Shown: in pieces, positions 61,634-64,000 of the stretch
Position numbering within the stretch: the first letter of the stretch is position 1
How the letters are laid out: every line of letters starts with the position of its first letter
Source of the DNA: Edaphobacillus lindanitolerans
GTDB taxonomy: Bacteria > Bacillota > Bacilli > Bacillales_A > Planococcaceae
DNA: 64,000 nt
Assembly (NCBI RefSeq): GCF_900156305.1
Contig: NZ_FTPL01000001.1
Span: forward strand, 496,001-560,000
Reading direction: 5' to 3'
Notes under the pieces: generated by a model
What the model saw: the letters and a program-made list of their open reading frames with translations, nothing else
What the model was told of the DNA's origin: nothing
The model's database searches: none
Program-made: the position numbers and the translations under genes

Positions 61634-62591
61634 TGAACCCCCCTCCGATCATCAGTGACATAACAAGGAATGCGGCAGAGACGGTTTGCATTTCCTTCAC
61701 ACAATCCGGTATATCCTCCGCATCCGGACGTCTTTGTGCTACGCCCATCCGCGCCCGGTCGGATGGGATGCCGCCATAATAATTGAGACCGCCGAGCTCG
61801 ATGCCGAGCCGGCATGCAGTCGCGGCCTCGAGCCAGCCGCTGTTCGGACTCGGGTGCCTGCGCGCATCCCGCCGCCAGATCCGGATCCGTTCGCTCAGGG
61901 GAAGTCCGCCCTGATTGTTCACGGTCAATAAAATCAATGCGCCCGTCAGCCGGGAAGGGATCCAATTCAGCCAGTCGTCCGCCTTGGCGGAGAAGCGGCC
62001 GAACTCCGCATATTTATCGTTTCGGTAGCCGACCATCGAATCGAGCGTGTTGACCGCTTTATACCCCCAGATGCCCGGGGCACCGAGAAGCACCGCCCAA
62101 AACAGGGGGGCCGTCACGCCGTCCGACGTGTTCTCCGAAACGGTCTCGATGACACCGCGGACGATTTCCGGCTCGTCCAGATTCTCCGTATCACGCCCGA
62201 CGATCCAGCCGAGCTTTTCCCGGGCCTGGGCAAGATCCCCCCGTCGGAGCGGCCGGTATACGTCCATCGCCGCTTCGCCTAGGCTCTTCTGTGCCAGGCC
62301 CGCTGCGATCAGGATCGCCTCCGCCGCGATACCGGCGAACCGGTGAAAGCTGTAGAACATCCAGGTGACAGTGAGTGCTGCGGTGATCGATGCGGCAACG
62401 ATGACTACAAGCAAAAGCACCCCTTTGGCGCGACGATACGGGCCCTTGTTCCATTTAGCGTCAAGAAAGCCGATCAGCCTGCCGATCCAGCGCACCGGAT
62501 GCGGCCAGCCGGGCGGATCGCCGATGCACCGGTCAAGGATGAATCCCGCGAGACCGGCAGCCAGATGATTCACCATCACCTCCGGCATCAT
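61617..62591 (-). CDS. cbiB: Adenosylcobinamide-phosphate synthase CbiB
   Basis: 324 aa, multi-pass membrane protein. It attaches aminopropanol phosphate to adenosylcobyric acid. DRCIGDPPGWPHPVRWIG near the N-terminus, ETVSENTSDGVTAPLFW, GYKAVNTLDSMVGYRNDKY and PSPNSGWLEAA are family motifs. The ATG overlaps the upstream stop (ATGA). A GTG a few codons downstream, behind GGAGGTG, is an alternative start. Confidence 0.95.
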   Translation of the reverse strand: MMPEVMVNHLAAGLAGFILDRCIGDPPGWPHPVRWIGRLIGFLDAKWNKGPYRRAKGVLLLVVIVAASITAALTVTWMFYSFHRFAGIAAEAILIAAGLAQKSLGEAAMDVYRPLRRGDLAQAREKLGWIVGRDTENLDEPEIVRGVIETVSENTSDGVTAPLFWAVLLGAPGIWGYKAVNTLDSMVGYRNDKYAEFGRFSAKADDWLNWIPSRLTGALILLTVNNQGGLPLSERIRIWRRDARRHPSPNSGWLEAATACRLGIELGGLNYYGGIPSDRARMGVAQRRPDAEDIPDCVKEMQTVSAAFLVMSLMIGGGFIAVFA

Positions 62592-64000
62592 TCCTCTTCT
62601 TCCCCCTCAAAAACCTTTTTGCGGTCCCTGTACCGGCGGACGGCCTCCGCCGTGCACTCGAACACGCCTCTGCCGATCGCCTTCCCGAGTGTGGTGACGG
62701 TACCGCCGTATGGATGCCGGTCGCCCGTCTGGGTCGCCGCGATAAGCAGGCTGTCCGTTGACGTTCCGGTCGCGATGGTCCCGGTGAGCGGATCGAGGAC
62801 CTGCTCGGTCTGCATCGCCTTCGCCTTCGCCTCGGTCGCGGTCACCATTCCCTGGATGAGCGCTTCTTCGGTCAGGTGCCCGTTTACGATGATCCATGTG
62901 TTGATCGTACCGGCATGCACACCGCGGTCTGCCCCTGCCGATGCATCCACCGCATTTCCGACCCCTGCCGTCACACAGACAACGATCGGGGCTTCTTTTG
63001 GACCGTATTCCCGGATGACGGCGTCTTCCGTCATGGCCGCCGTCATCATGGCGACCGACTGAGAAAGGGGGAACCCGTTTCGCTGCAGCCAGGACCGCAT
63101 TTCCGCCCCGGCGTCGTCCGACCGGTAGCCGGCGTCCACGTGGCGGTTGATGAAGTGGCGGAACCAGCCGGAACCGGCCTGGAACACCGCGGACGAAACG
63201 GCCTTCAGCGGGTATCGGCTGTCGAGGTGGACATACTTCCCGGATACCGAGAAGTCTCCCTTGCGGATGACGGACTTTTCCCGGACCGAGGGTTCTTCCC
63301 CGGGAAGCAGCGTGATCTGCGGCTTCGGAATTTCCGGGTGCATGCCCTTCTTCACCCGCGCCTTGTACACGTCACTGATCTTCCGCTCATCGATCACTTC
63401 GCCCGGGGTTCCGATCGCGGCGACTTCCCCCTCATCAAGGAGGAGCAGCCGGTCGCAATAGAGAGACGCCAGATTGATATCGTGGAAAACAGACACGACC
63501 GTGAGCCCGTTTTCGGTTGCCTGTTGACGGACCGTATCGAGCAGCTGCTGCTGGTGGGCGATGTCGAGATGGTTCGTCGGCTCATCCAGCAGGAGGAGCG
63601 GGGCTTCCTGGGCAAGCGCCTGGGCGACGAACGCCCGCTGGCGCTCCCCTCCGGACATGAACTCGATCTGAGTGTTCCGGTACTTCGAGATGCCCATCCT
63701 GTCCATCGCCGATTCCACCGCCCGCTCGTCCGCCCCGGTCCAGCTCGAAAACAGGCCGGATTGGTGCGGGTATCGTCCGAGCGACACCGTTTCGTAAACC
63801 GTATGGGAGAACGTATCCGCCTGGAGCTGGGGCAGCACGGCGACCTGCCGGGCGAACGCCTTCCTTGAATAGTCCCCGATGTTCCGGCCGCCGACCTCCA
63901 CGGTCCCCGATGCCGCGGGCAGCAGGCCGCTCAGCATTTTCAGAAGCGTGGACTTCCCGCTTCCGTTCGGACCGAGGATGCCGAGCATCGTGCCGGCCTC
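62588..64000 (-). CDS. Corrinoid ABC ATPase fused to CbiZ amidohydrolase, 5' end outside window
   Basis: At least 470 codons; the start lies beyond 64000. The first part is an ABC ATPase: Walker A GILGPNGSGKSTLL, signature MSGGERQRAF, Walker B LLLLDEPTNHLD, and H-loop FHDINLA, as in BtuD/FhuC importers. From about residue 260 the CbiZ domain follows (FRHFINRHVDAGYR, VCVTAGVGNAVDASAGADR, GTIATGTSTDSLLIAATQ), which cuts adenosyl(pseudo)cobalamin or cobinamide to adenosylcobyric acid. B. subtilis YvrA has the same fusion. It links uptake with remodelling. Confidence 0.94.
   Translation of the reverse strand, partial: EAGTMLGILGPNGSGKSTLLKMLSGLLPAASGTVEVGGRNIGDYSRKAFARQVAVLPQLQADTFSHTVYETVSLGRYPHQSGLFSSWTGADERAVESAMDRMGISKYRNTQIEFMSGGERQRAFVAQALAQEAPLLLLDEPTNHLDIAHQQQLLDTVRQQATENGLTVVSVFHDINLASLYCDRLLLLDEGEVAAIGTPGEVIDERKISDVYKARVKKGMHPEIPKPQITLLPGEEPSVREKSVIRKGDFSVSGKYVHLDSRYPLKAVSSAVFQAGSGWFRHFINRHVDAGYRSDDAGAEMRSWLQRNGFPLSQSVAMMTAAMTEDAVIREYGPKEAPIVVCVTAGVGNAVDASAGADRGVHAGTINTWIIVNGHLTEEALIQGMVTATEAKAKAMQTEQVLDPLTGTIATGTSTDSLLIAATQTGDRHPYGGTVTTLGKAIGRGVFECTAEAVRRYRDRKKVFEGEEEE

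Overview
This window is chromosomal core DNA of a GC-rich, spore-forming-type member of the Bacillales. Gene content and order follow the Bacillus subtilis ywq/ywp - mbl - spoIIID - spoIIQ - spoIID - murAA - atp - upp - glyA - ywl - spoIIR - prmC - prfA - tdk - rpmE - rho - glpX - murAB - tal - fba - spo0F - pyrG - rpoE segment. The high GC content, the insertions and the lost genes (no flhO/flhP after mbl, no ywmB after murAA) point to a Planococcaceae-like lineage rather than Bacillus itself. That assignment is inference; no rRNA or tRNA gene is present to test it.

Layout. 1-2 kb: a truncated membrane protein, an IDEAL-domain protein and an unknown. 2-6.4 kb (plus strand): the SWIM/SNF2-helicase pair ywqB-ywqA. 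6.4-9 kb: a small coiled-coil ORF, an SSB, ywpF, an Asn/Asp-rich lipoprotein and an unknown. 9-13.3 kb: fabZ, an EpuA-family gene, mbl, spoIIID, spoIIQ, spoIID. 13.6-15.6 kb: murAA and ywzB. 15.7-22.6 kb: the complete F1Fo ATP synthase operon atpIBEFHAGDC. 23-28.4 kb: mnaA, upp, glyA, ywlG, rpiB, ywlE and an mntP-like gene. 28.4-30.3 kb: an island absent from the B. subtilis order, in which a NERD/zinc-ribbon protein gene lies between two arrays of a degenerate 21-bp repeat. 30.3-44.5 kb: ywlC, spoIIR, prmC, prfA, tdk, rpmE, rho, glpX, murAB, tal, fbaA, spo0F, ywjG, pyrG, rpoE. 44.8-55.7 kb: an acyl-CoA degradation cluster (fadF, thiolase, 3-hydroxyacyl-CoA dehydrogenase, two acyl-CoA dehydrogenases, a TetR regulator and the B12-dependent fused mutase IcmF). 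56-64 kb: an adenosylcobalamin salvage operon.

How the parts fit. The last two clusters are functionally linked. IcmF needs adenosylcobalamin, and the neighbouring operon encodes corrinoid remodelling and nucleotide-loop assembly: BtuD-CbiZ, CbiB, CobD, CobU, CobS, CobC, PduO and a CblS-like alpha-ribazole kinase. Regulatory DNA that can be read directly includes the atp promoter, a pyrG leader with the GGGCTC start and attenuator known for CTP sensing, a sigma-H-like spo0F promoter, a palindromic operator inside the fadF promoter and a cre (CcpA) match in front of the thiolase gene.

The most unusual signal is a family of degenerate repeats with an almost exact 21-bp period (two helical turns). 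It forms three intergenic arrays (13.4-13.6, 28.5-28.8 and 29.96-30.28 kb). Each unit carries a short A-tract inside a core like GGnAAAACTCGG. I do not recognise it as a named element. Other points of interest are a cobyric acid synthase homologue without its amidotransferase domain, two complementary partial CobU proteins and several hairpins or terminators not attached to a recognised gene.
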